Positions 1-8,164 of a stretch of 20,148 nucleotides of DNA are shown here, piece by piece. A model generated the notes under the pieces. The model saw only the letters and a program-made list of their open reading frames with translations, searched no databases and was not told where the DNA came from. This stretch comes from Bacteroidales bacterium UBA6192. GTDB lineage: Bacteria > Bacteroidota > Bacteroidia > Bacteroidales > F082. Both the position numbers and the translations under genes were made by a program. Location: assembly GCA_002422725.1 (NCBI GenBank), contig DITE01000048.1:1-20148 (forward strand), in the 5' to 3' direction. Each line of letters begins with the position of its first letter. The first letter of the stretch is position 1.

Positions 1-2
1 GA

Positions 3-503
3 TTTAAATACCTTGAGATCCCTGCACCTAGACAGATTTTTGCACCCTTGCATCACCTTGATATGATTAAGCTGCTTTATCAGAACATTGGTGATCATGT
101 TGAGTGTGTTGTCCCCGATAATCCCACGCCAGCCTGCGAACACTGTGTTATTGAAACAAAAGTCCATGCGTTGAGATCGCTGGCCGAAATAAGCTTACGC
201 AAATCGGGTCACGACACCATGAAGGTAATGCGCAGTGAAATGAGGAAAATTTTTGCCGATGAGATTCAGGTGATTGAACTGTACATAAGTTTACAGGATC
301 AGATGACACCAACCATGGTGATGCAGCTCGAAAACCTGGGCTTTATTTTTACCGGAATATTGCCTGAAACCAGTCTGGGCGACTCGCTTATCATGCAGTA
401 CTTCAACGGAGTTCATATCGATTACAGCCAGATTGTACTTGTTACCGATGTTGCTAAACAACTTCTGGAGTATGTAAAGGAACATGATCCTCACGCAAAC
501 TGA
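3..503 (+). CDS. Partial protein resembling the C-terminal region of GNAT/anti-sigma fusion proteins
   Basis: The frame is open from the left edge of the window to the TGA at 501-503, so the true start lies upstream and only about 166 C-terminal residues are visible. An internal TTG at 48 could start translation but would cut a well-formed stretch (LEIPAPRQIFAPLHHLDMI). The segment LENLGFIFTGILPE followed by GDSLIMQYFNGVHIDY resembles the tail of bacterial proteins that join an acetyltransferase-like module to an RsbW-type ATP-binding domain. That match is from memory of the family and no catalytic motif is visible in this part. A CEHC pair occurs in the middle. It is a soluble protein with no membrane segment. 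The gene ends 222 bp before the next lipoprotein gene, with a hairpin in between. Confidence 0.6.
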   Translation, partial: FKYLEIPAPRQIFAPLHHLDMIKLLYQNIGDHVECVVPDNPTPACEHCVIETKVHALRSLAEISLRKSGHDTMKVMRSEMRKIFADEIQVIELYISLQDQMTPTMVMQLENLGFIFTGILPETSLGDSLIMQYFNGVHIDYSQIVLVTDVAKQLLEYVKEHDPHAN

Positions 504-578
504 CAGCCTGGATTGTTGTCTGCTGTAAGGTTCATGAATTGATTCCCCACTACCCGAACTTGAGAAAGGAAAGCCCTA

Positions 579-606
579 AAAGCCGGGTTACGATTGATCC
601 GGCTTT
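579..606 (+). terminator. Hairpin downstream of the partial first gene
   Basis: AAAGCCGG (579-586) and CCGGCTTT (599-606) form a perfect 8-bp stem with a 12-nt loop, 75 nt after the stop of the first gene. No real T-run follows, so an intrinsic terminator is plausible but not certain. It could equally be a short intergenic palindrome. Confidence 0.4.
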
Positions 607-725
607 CAAAATTGCTTAATTTAGCTGATAATTTTACCGGAATTGTCAATTTCAGTTTTATACCTGACAAATGTATAAAGCTTGTCAAAGCCATAAATCG
701 GGCAATTGAAAAAGAAAGGATTACA

Positions 726-1304
726 ATGACCAGACCAACAGTTTTGTGGATTGTCTTCATATTGCTCTTAGGGTTAGTGCTGACAAGTTGCAGCGAGATC
801 AGAGAAAAGCCCGAAGCCGGTGAACAACAGGCATATAAAACCGAATCTTTTGCTATTTATTCATCCAAAGATTCTCTTTTTGTGGATGAGAATGCAATAC
901 AACGGATAGCCTTTGTTGATGGGGTAATTGAAGTTGAACAAGGTAAAACCATGCTGGAGAAACTGAAAACGATAGCAGATACCTTGTCAAAGCGCTATTT
1001 TAACGGGCTCACAATAGCCATTTCAGATAGTTTCGGAGCTGCTGGCACAGTTTCGGTGGCAAAGATAAACCTGTTGGAAAGTGCCGATTTTAATGGACCG
1101 GGTACTGTTCCATCGTATCAATCATGGTACGACTTTTTTCAAGGCACTACCGGCGGTCAGAACACGACTATTACCCTTCGCGAGAGCCTGCTTCAACGCC
1201 ATTATACCGGTGAATGGGTCGATGGTCTGGTATTTTACTATCAGGGCGAGCCCATGGGCGACTGGGATCATATCGCTCTTTATGGATTTTTCAAAAGAGA
1301 ATAA
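726..1304 (+). CDS. Lipoprotein of unknown function, 192 aa
   Basis: The start at ATG 726 is chosen because AAAGGA lies just upstream and the N-terminus is a clean lipoprotein signal: MTR, a hydrophobic stretch (VLWIVFILLLGLVL), then the lipobox LTSC with the lipidated Cys at about residue 21. An upstream TTG at 594 in the same frame would bury the signal. The mature part has regions such as LKTIADTLSKRYFNGLTIAI and SWYDFFQGTTGGQ, ending in VDGLVFYYQGEPMGDWDHIAL. I do not recognise a named family with certainty; the layout is a small alpha/beta periplasmic-type domain. The next lipoprotein starts 3 bp downstream, so the two genes are almost certainly one operon and act in the same envelope compartment. 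Confidence 0.75.
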   Translation: MTRPTVLWIVFILLLGLVLTSCSEIREKPEAGEQQAYKTESFAIYSSKDSLFVDENAIQRIAFVDGVIEVEQGKTMLEKLKTIADTLSKRYFNGLTIAISDSFGAAGTVSVAKINLLESADFNGPGTVPSYQSWYDFFQGTTGGQNTTITLRESLLQRHYTGEWVDGLVFYYQGEPMGDWDHIALYGFFKRE

Positions 1305-1307
1305 CTG

Positions 1308-2531
1308 ATGATGAAATTCTGCCTGCTCATTCCCGTCATATTGTTGCTTTCCTGTGCCAAATCATCCGAAACGGTCAACCGGAAACCATTGCTTGAGTTG
1401 AGCTATGCAGCTGATGGTCTGCATCTCCAATTGTCGGGAAGTGCAACCGATCCTGACGGGGAAATCACTAACTTGACCATCAGCTGGGGCGATAGCAAAG
1501 TGAATAACTATGGGGCGAATGATTTTTCACAGATCAGCATCAGCCACACATATGTGGATCCGGGAACTTTTGACATTCAGGTTTCAGCAATTGATAACGA
1601 GGGTGATAGTGCCTCTCAAACCTTAAGTGTCGTGGTTGATTTCAAGGAAACCTCGCTTAATGGTATCAAACAGGGGCTCTTTAAAACGGCAGCAAATGAA
1701 TATCTGATATTAACCATTAATCTGCACACCTATCAGGAGTCCATGCAGAATGAAAAGTTCAACCTGATCACTGATCTGATAGGCCTGATGGATATCGACT
1801 TTGTTGCACTTCAGGAATGTGCACAGCACAAGAATTCACCCATTGTTCAGGGTATTATCCGCGACGACAATATGGCGCTCGAAATAGCCAGGCGGTTGAA
1901 ACAGAGCTATGACATGGAGTATAACTATGTCTGGAACTGGGCGCATTATGGCTGGGAAGTGTGGGAAGAGGGGGTTGCCGTCTTATCAAAACATCCCTTG
2001 CTCGACAGCGATGAACGCTATGTTTCTACGGCAACCGGCACCAACACCATCAGTTCGCGCAAGGTGATTTATGGGGCCTATCAGATCCCGGAAGGGAGAA
2101 TGCATGTTTTTTCGGCCCACACCCACTGGCGCACTTCGTTAAGCGATGAGGAACAGAACAAACAAATTGAAAACATCAAAACGATGGTTGCCGAAAAAGA
2201 AGCCTTCATTCCCGATGCAATGTCGTGGGTGTGCGGCGATTTCAATGTTAACCCAACCAGCGATTTTCCCTGGAGCGAAGGGTACAACACTATGGTAAAG
2301 AACGGTACGTTTAAAGATTCGTTCCTGAGCATTTATCCCGATGCCAACAACCGGCCTGCACAAGCTATTTACAATACAATCGGCGGCAGCCAGCCAGGCC
2401 GGATTGATTACATTTTCATGAAGCAAAACAATCGAATGCAGGTGATAGAATCGCAGATTGTATTCACCGGCAATATCATCGGGAAAGTGTCGGATCATTA
2501 CGGAGTGCTGACAAAGTTGGTAGTACACTGA
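1308..2531 (+). CDS. Lipoprotein with PKD-like domain and endonuclease/exonuclease/phosphatase domain
   Basis: The N-terminus MMKFCLLIPVILLLSC is a lipoprotein signal with lipobox LLSC; translation may start at 1308 or at the second ATG, 1311. Residues of about 25-110 form a PKD-type beta sandwich (GSATDPDGEITNLTISWGD, HTYVDPGTFDIQVSAIDNEGD). The rest, about 125-407, is an EEP-fold hydrolase: INLHTYQ at its start, DFVALQEC carrying the metal-binding Glu, HTHWR, CGDFNVNP with the catalytic Asp/Asn, RIDYIF, and the terminal SDHYGV with the catalytic His. The family includes DNases, sphingomyelinases and inositol-phosphatases, so the substrate cannot be named. Being a lipoprotein, it probably acts on an extracellular or periplasmic phosphodiester. 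The PKD domain may place it at the surface. It follows the 192-aa lipoprotein after 3 bp. Confidence 0.85.
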   Translation: MMKFCLLIPVILLLSCAKSSETVNRKPLLELSYAADGLHLQLSGSATDPDGEITNLTISWGDSKVNNYGANDFSQISISHTYVDPGTFDIQVSAIDNEGDSASQTLSVVVDFKETSLNGIKQGLFKTAANEYLILTINLHTYQESMQNEKFNLITDLIGLMDIDFVALQECAQHKNSPIVQGIIRDDNMALEIARRLKQSYDMEYNYVWNWAHYGWEVWEEGVAVLSKHPLLDSDERYVSTATGTNTISSRKVIYGAYQIPEGRMHVFSAHTHWRTSLSDEEQNKQIENIKTMVAEKEAFIPDAMSWVCGDFNVNPTSDFPWSEGYNTMVKNGTFKDSFLSIYPDANNRPAQAIYNTIGGSQPGRIDYIFMKQNNRMQVIESQIVFTGNIIGKVSDHYGVLTKLVVH

Positions 2532-2677
2532 CTCTTATTGTATTCGGAATTGTGCTGCCCGAAACAGTGTTTCCTACCCTGCCTTATGCTGTTGAGCCAC
2601 GTATCTGGACAAGTTTGCTTTGTGAATTTATTAACAACAAATCCGGGCCAAACTTCAGGCCATTGCGATATTTGTCG

Positions 2678-2685
2678 TAATTTTG
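2678..2685 (+). promoter_or_regulatory. Possible -7 element upstream of mutAB
   Basis: TAATTTTG fits the Bacteroidota -7 consensus TAnnTTTG and lies 71 bp before the mutA start in the 225-bp gap after the lipoprotein genes. A convincing TTTG at the -33 position is not visible, so this is only a candidate. Confidence 0.25.
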
Positions 2686-2756
2686 CCGTGTGATTTATCT
2701 AACCCATTGCTTATGAGTGTGTAAATTCTGTAGCAACGGACAAACCAACAGTCCAA

Positions 2757-4652
2757 ATGAACCTATATGATATGGAAAATCAAGTAAAAAAGATGTTCAG
2801 AGACTTCCCTCCCATCAGCACCCAACAGTGGGAAGATCAGATTGTAAAAGACCTGAAAGGTGCCGATTACGACAAAAAACTGATCTGGAGAACCAACGAA
2901 GGTTTTCCCGTAAAACCTTATTACCGTTCGGGCGATTTGGAACACATCAGCTGGTTGAAATCTTTTCCGGGCGAGTTTCCTTTTGTGAGAGGCAATCAGC
3001 CTTCAGGAAACGACTGGAAAGTGCGGCAGGACATACAGGTTGATGATGTGAAAGTTGCCAACGAGAAAGCCCTTGATATCCTGATGAAAGGAGTAGATTC
3101 ACTTGGTTTTGAGCTCGACTGTCGCAAGCAATATGCCCTCGAAGACATTGAAGCCCTGCTGAAAAACATACGCGCCGACATTGCCGACATCAATTTCACC
3201 GGAACCTCGCAACAACTCGGATTGGTGAGAATTATCGAACAGCTCGTGAAAAAGTACAACCGGCCTTTAGATAAAATCCATGGCTCGGTCAACTTCGATC
3301 CCATCATGCGTTTTTCGCGCCGTGGCAAGTGGTATGAGTCGGAAAAGGCTGATTTTGAATTGGCAGCCGAGCTGATAAAGGCTGTTCAGAAACTCCCGGT
3401 TTATCGTGCAATTGGCGTAAACGGGCATATTTTTGCCAATGCAGGGGCTACCATCGTACAGGAAATTGCCTTTACCCTCGCGGTTGGCAGTGAATACCTG
3501 ACCCGTTTGACCGACAAGGGCTTTTACATCGGTGAGATTACGCCTCATATGAAATTCAACCTCGCTGTTGGTTCAAACTATTTCATGGAAATTGCCAAAC
3601 TTCGTGCTTACCGGTTGTTGTGGGCCAAAATTGCCAATGTCTATGGGCTAAACGATGCCCGCAACGGCCGCATGTTTATCCACGGCATGAACAGCAGTTG
3701 GAATTTCACCATCTACGACCCGTATGTGAACATGCTCCGCACCACCACCGGAACCATGTCGGCCATTCTGGGCGGTGTGGATTCTTTTAAAGTACTGCCA
3801 TTCGACATACCTTTCGAAAAGCCTACCGAATTTGCCGAGCGTATCGCCCGCAACCAGCAACTTATTCTCAAGGAAGAATCCTATCTCGACAAAGTAGCCG
3901 ACCCGGCTGCCGGTTCTTACTACATCGAAAATCTCACCCATTCGCTGGTAGAAGAAAGCTGGAAGCTGTTTATGCAACTTCAGGACGAAGGTGGTTTTGT
4001 TGCTTCTTTGCGCAAGGGCTCGGTACAGAAAATGATCAGTGAGAGCGCTCAAAAAAGAGACCTGAATATTGCCATCCGCCGCGAGATACTGCTGGGGACA
4101 AACCAATATCCCAATTATAGCGAAAGCCTTTCTGAGAATATTCAGCCCTCCTCTTTCGAAGCCGATGACAAAACAAGCCCTGAATCGGAGATAGAAACCA
4201 TCAGAACCTACCGTGGTGCACAGGCATTTGAGCGGTTGCGCTACAATACAGATGTTTTCAGCAAAACGGCAAAACGGCCTGTAGCCTGGATGTTTACTTA
4301 CGGCAATCTGGCCATGCGAAAAGCACGCGCCAATTTTGCATCCAATTTCTTTGCCTGCGCCGGCTTCGAAGTGGTTGACAACCCCGGTTTCAAATCCATT
4401 GAGGATGGCATTGCAGCAGTGGGTGAACAGAAGCCCGAGCTGGTTGTCATTTGCAGCTCCGATGAGGAATATGTTGGCAACGCAAAGACCATTTCTGAAG
4501 CTTTGAAAAACGAAGCCATTGTGGTGCTTGCAGGCAATCCGACCGAACTGGCCGATGAGCTGAAAGCTGCCGGCACGCGACATTTTATTCACGTCAGAAG
4601 CAACGTGCTCGAAACACTGCAAATGCTTCAGCAGCAATTGGGTATTGCATAA
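2757..4652 (+). CDS. mutA: Methylmalonyl-CoA mutase small (beta) subunit
   Basis: This is the non-catalytic partner of the B12-dependent mutase that interconverts (R)-methylmalonyl-CoA and succinyl-CoA. The 631-aa length is usual for the small subunit. The N-terminal two thirds is the TIM-barrel mutase domain (TNEGFPVKPYYR; GVNGHIFANAGATIVQEIAFTL; GSNYFMEIAKLRAYRLLWAKI; DPAAGSYYIENLT). The C-terminal part, from about residue 510, is a flavodoxin-like B12-binding fold. It lacks the DxHxxG cobalamin motif: GNLAMRKARANF stands where the large subunit has GQDGHDRGAKVV. That is normal for this subunit. ATG 2757 is used; an in-frame ATG at 2772 (MENQVKKMF) is an equally possible start, since no Shine-Dalgarno is seen. 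mutB follows after 35 bp, so the two are co-transcribed and form the heterodimer. Confidence 0.95.
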   Translation: MNLYDMENQVKKMFRDFPPISTQQWEDQIVKDLKGADYDKKLIWRTNEGFPVKPYYRSGDLEHISWLKSFPGEFPFVRGNQPSGNDWKVRQDIQVDDVKVANEKALDILMKGVDSLGFELDCRKQYALEDIEALLKNIRADIADINFTGTSQQLGLVRIIEQLVKKYNRPLDKIHGSVNFDPIMRFSRRGKWYESEKADFELAAELIKAVQKLPVYRAIGVNGHIFANAGATIVQEIAFTLAVGSEYLTRLTDKGFYIGEITPHMKFNLAVGSNYFMEIAKLRAYRLLWAKIANVYGLNDARNGRMFIHGMNSSWNFTIYDPYVNMLRTTTGTMSAILGGVDSFKVLPFDIPFEKPTEFAERIARNQQLILKEESYLDKVADPAAGSYYIENLTHSLVEESWKLFMQLQDEGGFVASLRKGSVQKMISESAQKRDLNIAIRREILLGTNQYPNYSESLSENIQPSSFEADDKTSPESEIETIRTYRGAQAFERLRYNTDVFSKTAKRPVAWMFTYGNLAMRKARANFASNFFACAGFEVVDNPGFKSIEDGIAAVGEQKPELVVICSSDEEYVGNAKTISEALKNEAIVVLAGNPTELADELKAAGTRHFIHVRSNVLETLQMLQQQLGIA

Positions 4653-4687
4653 TTCTTGACTATGGCAAACAACGAAAAACACTCCTT

Positions 4688-6841
4688 ATGAAACCGAATT
4701 TCAAGCATATCAATTTACACAAAATACCCGAAACCGGCATGACACCTGAACAATGGGAACAAAAAAACGGTATCTCGGCCGACTGGGAAACACCTGAGCA
4801 TATTCAGGTGAAGCCAGCCTACACGGCTGCTGAGCTCGAAAATATGGAACACCTCGAATATGCTGCCGGACTTCCTCCATTTCTGCGCGGCCCTTATTCA
4901 ACCATGTATGTGATGCAGCCCTGGACCATCAGACAGTATGCCGGATTTTCGACAGCCGAGGATTCGAATGCTTTTTATCGCCGCAACCTGGCTGCCGGAC
5001 AAAAAGGCTTGTCAGTGGCATTCGATCTGGCTACACACCGTGGTTATGACTCTGATCATGAGCGTGTTGTTGGCGATGTTGGCAAGGCCGGGGTAGCCAT
5101 CGACTCGATACTCGACATGAAGATCTTGTTCGATCAGATTCCGCTCAACAAAATGTCAGTATCGATGACCATGAATGGAGCGGTTTTGCCCATCATGGCC
5201 TTTTATATTGTTACTGCTCTGGAACAGGGAGCCAGGCTGGATGAGCTGGCCGGAACCATACAGAATGATATCCTTAAGGAATTTATGGTGCGCAACACCT
5301 ATATTTACCCACCGGAGTCATCGATGCGAATCATCGCCGATATTTTTGAGTTCACTTCGAAAAAGATGCCCAAGTTCAACTCAATTTCTATTTCTGGTTA
5401 TCACATGCAGGAGGCCGGTGCCACAGCCGACATCGAGCTTGCCTACACCCTTGCCGATGGACTCAATTATATCCGCACCGGATTGAAAGCAGGACTCGAC
5501 ATCGATGCTTTTGCCCCCCGCCTTTCGTTTTTCTGGGCACTGGGCATGAATCATTTCATGGAAATAGCCAAACTGCGTGCTGCCCGGCTGTTATGGGCTA
5601 AGATTGTGAAGCAGTTCGATCCCAAAATGACCAAGTCGATGGCACTGCGCACCCATACCCAAACTTCGGGATGGAGCCTTACCGAACAAGATCCGTTCAA
5701 CAATGTGGCCCGCACCTGTGTTGAAGCCCTTGGTGCAGCACTCGGACACACACAGTCGCTGCACACCAATGCCCTGGATGAAGCCATTGCCCTGCCAACC
5801 GATTTTTCGGCACGCATTGCCCGTAACACCCAGATTTATCTGCAGGAAGAAACGAATATCTGCAAAGTGGTCGATCCATGGGCAGGTTCGTATTATGTTG
5901 AAAAGCTAACCCACGAACTGGCCGAAAAAGCCTGGGCGCTGATCGAGGAGGTTGAATCAATGGGTGGAATGGCCAAAGCCATCGAAACAGGCTTGCCTAA
6001 AATGCGGATTGAAGAAGCAGCAGCCCGGAAGCAGGCACGAATCGATTCGAACAAAGATGTGATCGTGGGTGTGAACAAATACCGGCTTGAGAAAGAAGAT
6101 CCGATCGACATCCTGGATATTGACAACACGGCTGTGCGTCTGTCGCAGATCGAACGCCTCAGGGTGCTTCGGGCCAAGCGCAACGAAGCGGAGGTGCAGC
6201 TGGCACTCGATGCCATCACCCATTCGTGTGAAACCGGTGAAGGTAACCTGCTTGAGCTGGCTGTGGACGCGGCTTCGAAACGGGCTTCTCTCGGTGAGAT
6301 TTCTATGGCCTGCGAAAAGATATTTGGCCGTTACAAAGCGGTAATCCGTTCTATATCGGGGGTTTATTCATCGGAAAGCCGTGGCGATCTTGGCTATGCA
6401 AAAGCAACTGCACTGGCCGATGAGTTTGCAAAGCTCGAGGGGCGCCGGCCACGCATCATGATAGCTAAAATGGGACAGGACGGACACGATCGTGGGGCCA
6501 AGGTGGTGGCGACAGGTTATGCCGACATTGGCTTTGATGTCGACATCGGACCTTTGTTCCAGACACCTGCCGAAGCTGCCCGTCAGGCTGCCGAAAACGA
6601 CGTCCATATTCTTGGTGTTTCCAGTCTGGCTGCCGGTCATAAAACACTTGTTCCTCAGGTTATTGAAGAGTTGAAAAAACTGGGCCGTGAAGATATTATG
6701 GTGATTGTTGGCGGAGTGATACCCCATCAGGATTATCAGTACTTGTATGATGCCGGTGCGGTGGCTATTTTCGGCCCGGGAACCATCATTTCACAGGCAG
6801 CCAGTCAGATGCTCGGGATATTGCTTGAGATGCGGAAATAG
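4688..6841 (+). CDS. mutB: Methylmalonyl-CoA mutase large (alpha) subunit
   Basis: This is the catalytic subunit of the adenosylcobalamin-dependent mutase in the succinate-propionate pathway; at 717 aa it has the family's usual length. The N-terminal region carries the CoA-binding barrel entrance (GPYSTMYVMQPWTIRQYAGF) and the barrel core (SVAFDLATHRGYDSDH; SISGYHMQEAGATADIELAY, holding the active-site Tyr-His pair). The C-terminal B12 domain has an intact MGQDGHDRGAKVVATGYADIG. Asp598, His600 and Gly603 form the DxHxxG motif, with His600 as the lower cobalt ligand, followed by GVSSLAAGHKTL and VGGVIPHQDY. No methylmalonyl-CoA epimerase or MeaB-type chaperone gene lies in the window. The gene is followed by a 120-bp gap and a convergent phosphatase gene. 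Confidence 0.97.
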   Translation: MKPNFKHINLHKIPETGMTPEQWEQKNGISADWETPEHIQVKPAYTAAELENMEHLEYAAGLPPFLRGPYSTMYVMQPWTIRQYAGFSTAEDSNAFYRRNLAAGQKGLSVAFDLATHRGYDSDHERVVGDVGKAGVAIDSILDMKILFDQIPLNKMSVSMTMNGAVLPIMAFYIVTALEQGARLDELAGTIQNDILKEFMVRNTYIYPPESSMRIIADIFEFTSKKMPKFNSISISGYHMQEAGATADIELAYTLADGLNYIRTGLKAGLDIDAFAPRLSFFWALGMNHFMEIAKLRAARLLWAKIVKQFDPKMTKSMALRTHTQTSGWSLTEQDPFNNVARTCVEALGAALGHTQSLHTNALDEAIALPTDFSARIARNTQIYLQEETNICKVVDPWAGSYYVEKLTHELAEKAWALIEEVESMGGMAKAIETGLPKMRIEEAAARKQARIDSNKDVIVGVNKYRLEKEDPIDILDIDNTAVRLSQIERLRVLRAKRNEAEVQLALDAITHSCETGEGNLLELAVDAASKRASLGEISMACEKIFGRYKAVIRSISGVYSSESRGDLGYAKATALADEFAKLEGRRPRIMIAKMGQDGHDRGAKVVATGYADIGFDVDIGPLFQTPAEAARQAAENDVHILGVSSLAAGHKTLVPQVIEELKKLGREDIMVIVGGVIPHQDYQYLYDAGAVAIFGPGTIISQAASQMLGILLEMRK

Positions 6842-6961
6842 TGGCGGCCTCGCTGTTTTTACGGAATGTAAGTGCGCTGCTGCGACTGGCTTTTACTGAC
6901 TGATCGGGCCGACCGAAATGGATTTGTGTTATAAAAGCACAAGCAATAAATAGTTGGCAGA

Positions 6962-7678
6962 CTAAAAATCAATATTCGTCTGAACCACGTATTCCCACGA
7001 ATTCAGTTCGAGGGCAATCAGGTTGCCATAGCCGGCCCGGCTTTCCATATAAACGCCGTTGTCCAGATCAACGAAATGATAGTGTGTCGACTTTACGACA
7101 TGATCAAGAAATTCAAGGTCGACAGGTACATGGCCATGAATGACTTTTTTATTGCGGATTTTCAGTGGGTTAACCTTAAATTCTCTGGTCCAGAGCATGG
7201 CGAAAGTGTCTGTCAGCGGATCGTCGATGTTGAAGTTGAAGCCGGCATGAACGAGAATAAATTTGTCCAGCTCAAGATACATTTTCAGTTTGCGCATCCA
7301 GTCGATATATTGTTGGGGTATTTCGGAAGCAAATTTTGCCCCAAAACTCGCAAGGGTTTCCTTTCCTCCGTGTAACTCCCACACTGATTGAATCTTGCCC
7401 TTAAAGCGCATGCCCAGAAACGGTTTCTTTTTAAGGTCTTCTTCCCAGGCTTTCACACAATAGTCTTCGTGATTACCCAACAGGAATTTTGTGTTATAAC
7501 CTTCTTCCTGTAACTTCATCAGAAAATCAATTACCCCTTTGCTGTCCGGGCCACGATCGATATAGTCGCCCAGAAAATACAATTCGTCAGATAAGTCAGG
7601 CTTAATCTGCTGTTCAACGAGACTACGTAAGGTTTTGCTACATCCATGGATGTCGGGGATAACCCATCTTTTGTTCAT
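6962..7678 (-). CDS. PPP-family metallophosphatase (serine/threonine protein phosphatase type)
   Basis: The chosen start (ATG at 7678-7676) gives 238 aa beginning MNKRWVIPDIHG, so the first beta strand leads straight into the catalytic motif. The frame is open for 22 more codons upstream, but these look non-coding. All signature metal sites of the PPP superfamily are visible: DIHG (Asp9, His11), GDYIDRG (37-43), GNHE (68-71), then HAGFN and a late HGHVPVDL. It probably removes phosphate from phosphoserine/threonine in proteins or from small phosphoesters; the bacterial relatives (PrpA/PphA type) are the same size. Diadenosine-tetraphosphatases share these motifs, so the exact substrate is open. 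It is soluble and cytoplasmic. It converges with mutB, and the 486-bp region upstream is full of repeats. Confidence 0.88.
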   Translation of the reverse strand: MNKRWVIPDIHGCSKTLRSLVEQQIKPDLSDELYFLGDYIDRGPDSKGVIDFLMKLQEEGYNTKFLLGNHEDYCVKAWEEDLKKKPFLGMRFKGKIQSVWELHGGKETLASFGAKFASEIPQQYIDWMRKLKMYLELDKFILVHAGFNFNIDDPLTDTFAMLWTREFKVNPLKIRNKKVIHGHVPVDLEFLDHVVKSTHYHFVDLDNGVYMESRAGYGNLIALELNSWEYVVQTNIDF

Positions 7679-7840
7679 AGTTGGCTGGCTTTTGGCAACG
7701 GTTGTCAAGGTTCCGGATGGCAATCTTATCCGTATCAACGCCAAAAGTACGGAAAAAGAAACAACTGTCTGTTGAAATATCAGATGGAAGCGATGGAATG
7801 AATAATAATGTGGGGGTTTGGGGGTTAAGGGCTAAATGTT

Positions 7841-7894
7841 TTATTTTTTGGCTTTCCCCTGGCTGGCAACAGCATCCATCAGTTTTTTTATTTC
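7841..7894 (-). pseudogene. Displaced copy of the gpmA 3' end
   Basis: This 54-bp stretch matches 8165-8218, the end of the intact gpmA, with only three mismatches (7850, 7856, 7874) and no gaps. On the minus strand it encodes EIKKLMDAVASQGKAKK and a stop, identical to the true GpmA C-terminus. All three differences fall at third codon positions and are silent. It has no upstream coding part and is not translated as a gene. It is a direct repeat that brackets a 270-bp insert. Confidence 0.85.
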
Positions 7895-7898
7895 CCTC

Positions 7899-7990
7899 GC
7901 TGCCGCGCGAATCCTTTCGCGTGGCCTTATGGAAATAAATCTATTGCCACGCGAAAGGATTACCTTCGGTGAAAGTGTTCGCGCGGCAGC
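7899..7990. repeat. Large bipartite palindrome (three-way-junction type)
   Basis: Two nested inverted repeats share one 5' arm. The outer pair is GCTGCCGCGCGAA (7899-7911) with TTCGCGCGGCAGC (7978-7990), 13/13 bases. The inner pair is AATCCTTTCGCGTGGC (7910-7925) with GCCACGCGAAAGGATT (7946-7961), 16/16 bases, around a 20-nt loop. The 3' side carries 16 extra bases (7962-7977) that begin with ACC-TTC-GGT and could form a small side hairpin, giving a three-way junction. Its GC content is far above the flanks. It may be a REP/MITE-like element or a strong structured terminator. Confidence 0.8.
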
Positions 7991-7996
7991 ATTTGC

Positions 7997-8058
7997 GGGG
8001 GAATCGCGCAGGCTTGATTTTTTGTTCCTTTTGTATCAAGACAAAAGGAAAAGAAGAA
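7997..8058 (+). repeat. Fragment of the dispersed composite repeat
   Basis: It starts with GGGGGAATCGCGCAGGCTT, the same leader as at 19497 and 20112, and includes the hairpin TCCTTTTG (8026-8033) / CAAAAGGA (8042-8049) with an 8-nt loop. After AAAAGAA the similarity to the copies at 19-20 kb is lost, so only about the first 60 bp of a unit of roughly 390 bp are present. Confidence 0.75.
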
Positions 8059-8164
8059 AATTTTATACTTAATTTCTCCTGAATTGATAATTCTAAACTT
8101 CGGAAGTTAATAATTTACTTATGAACGCGGATAGAAGACGAAATCAACGAAAAAAAGTCTTGGA

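Larger units (their letters stand above)
7679..8164. other. Repeat-filled intergenic region between phosphatase and gpmA
   Basis: No credible gene is seen here; open frames across it read through repeats. From left to right it contains the phosphatase leader (with a possible minus-strand -7 box, TACTTTTG on the minus strand, at 7742-7749), a displaced 54-bp copy of the gpmA 3' end, a large bipartite palindrome, a fragment of the dispersed repeat that is also found at 19-20 kb, and about 100 bp of AT-rich sequence with a small inverted repeat (AACTTC-G-GAAGTT, 8096-8108) before the gpmA stop. Confidence 0.7.

Noticed and set aside
4298..4652. Missing DxHxxG cobalamin motif in MutA as a defect
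   Set aside because: The small subunit of the two-subunit mutase normally lacks it; the large subunit has it intact.
3648..4682. Long minus-strand open frame (344 codons) opposite mutA
   Set aside because: It is the antisense shadow of mutA codon usage; the plus-strand protein is a certain family member.
7836..8072. Plus-strand 78-codon frame over the palindrome
   Set aside because: It is made of the antisense of the gpmA end copy, the palindrome and a dispersed repeat.
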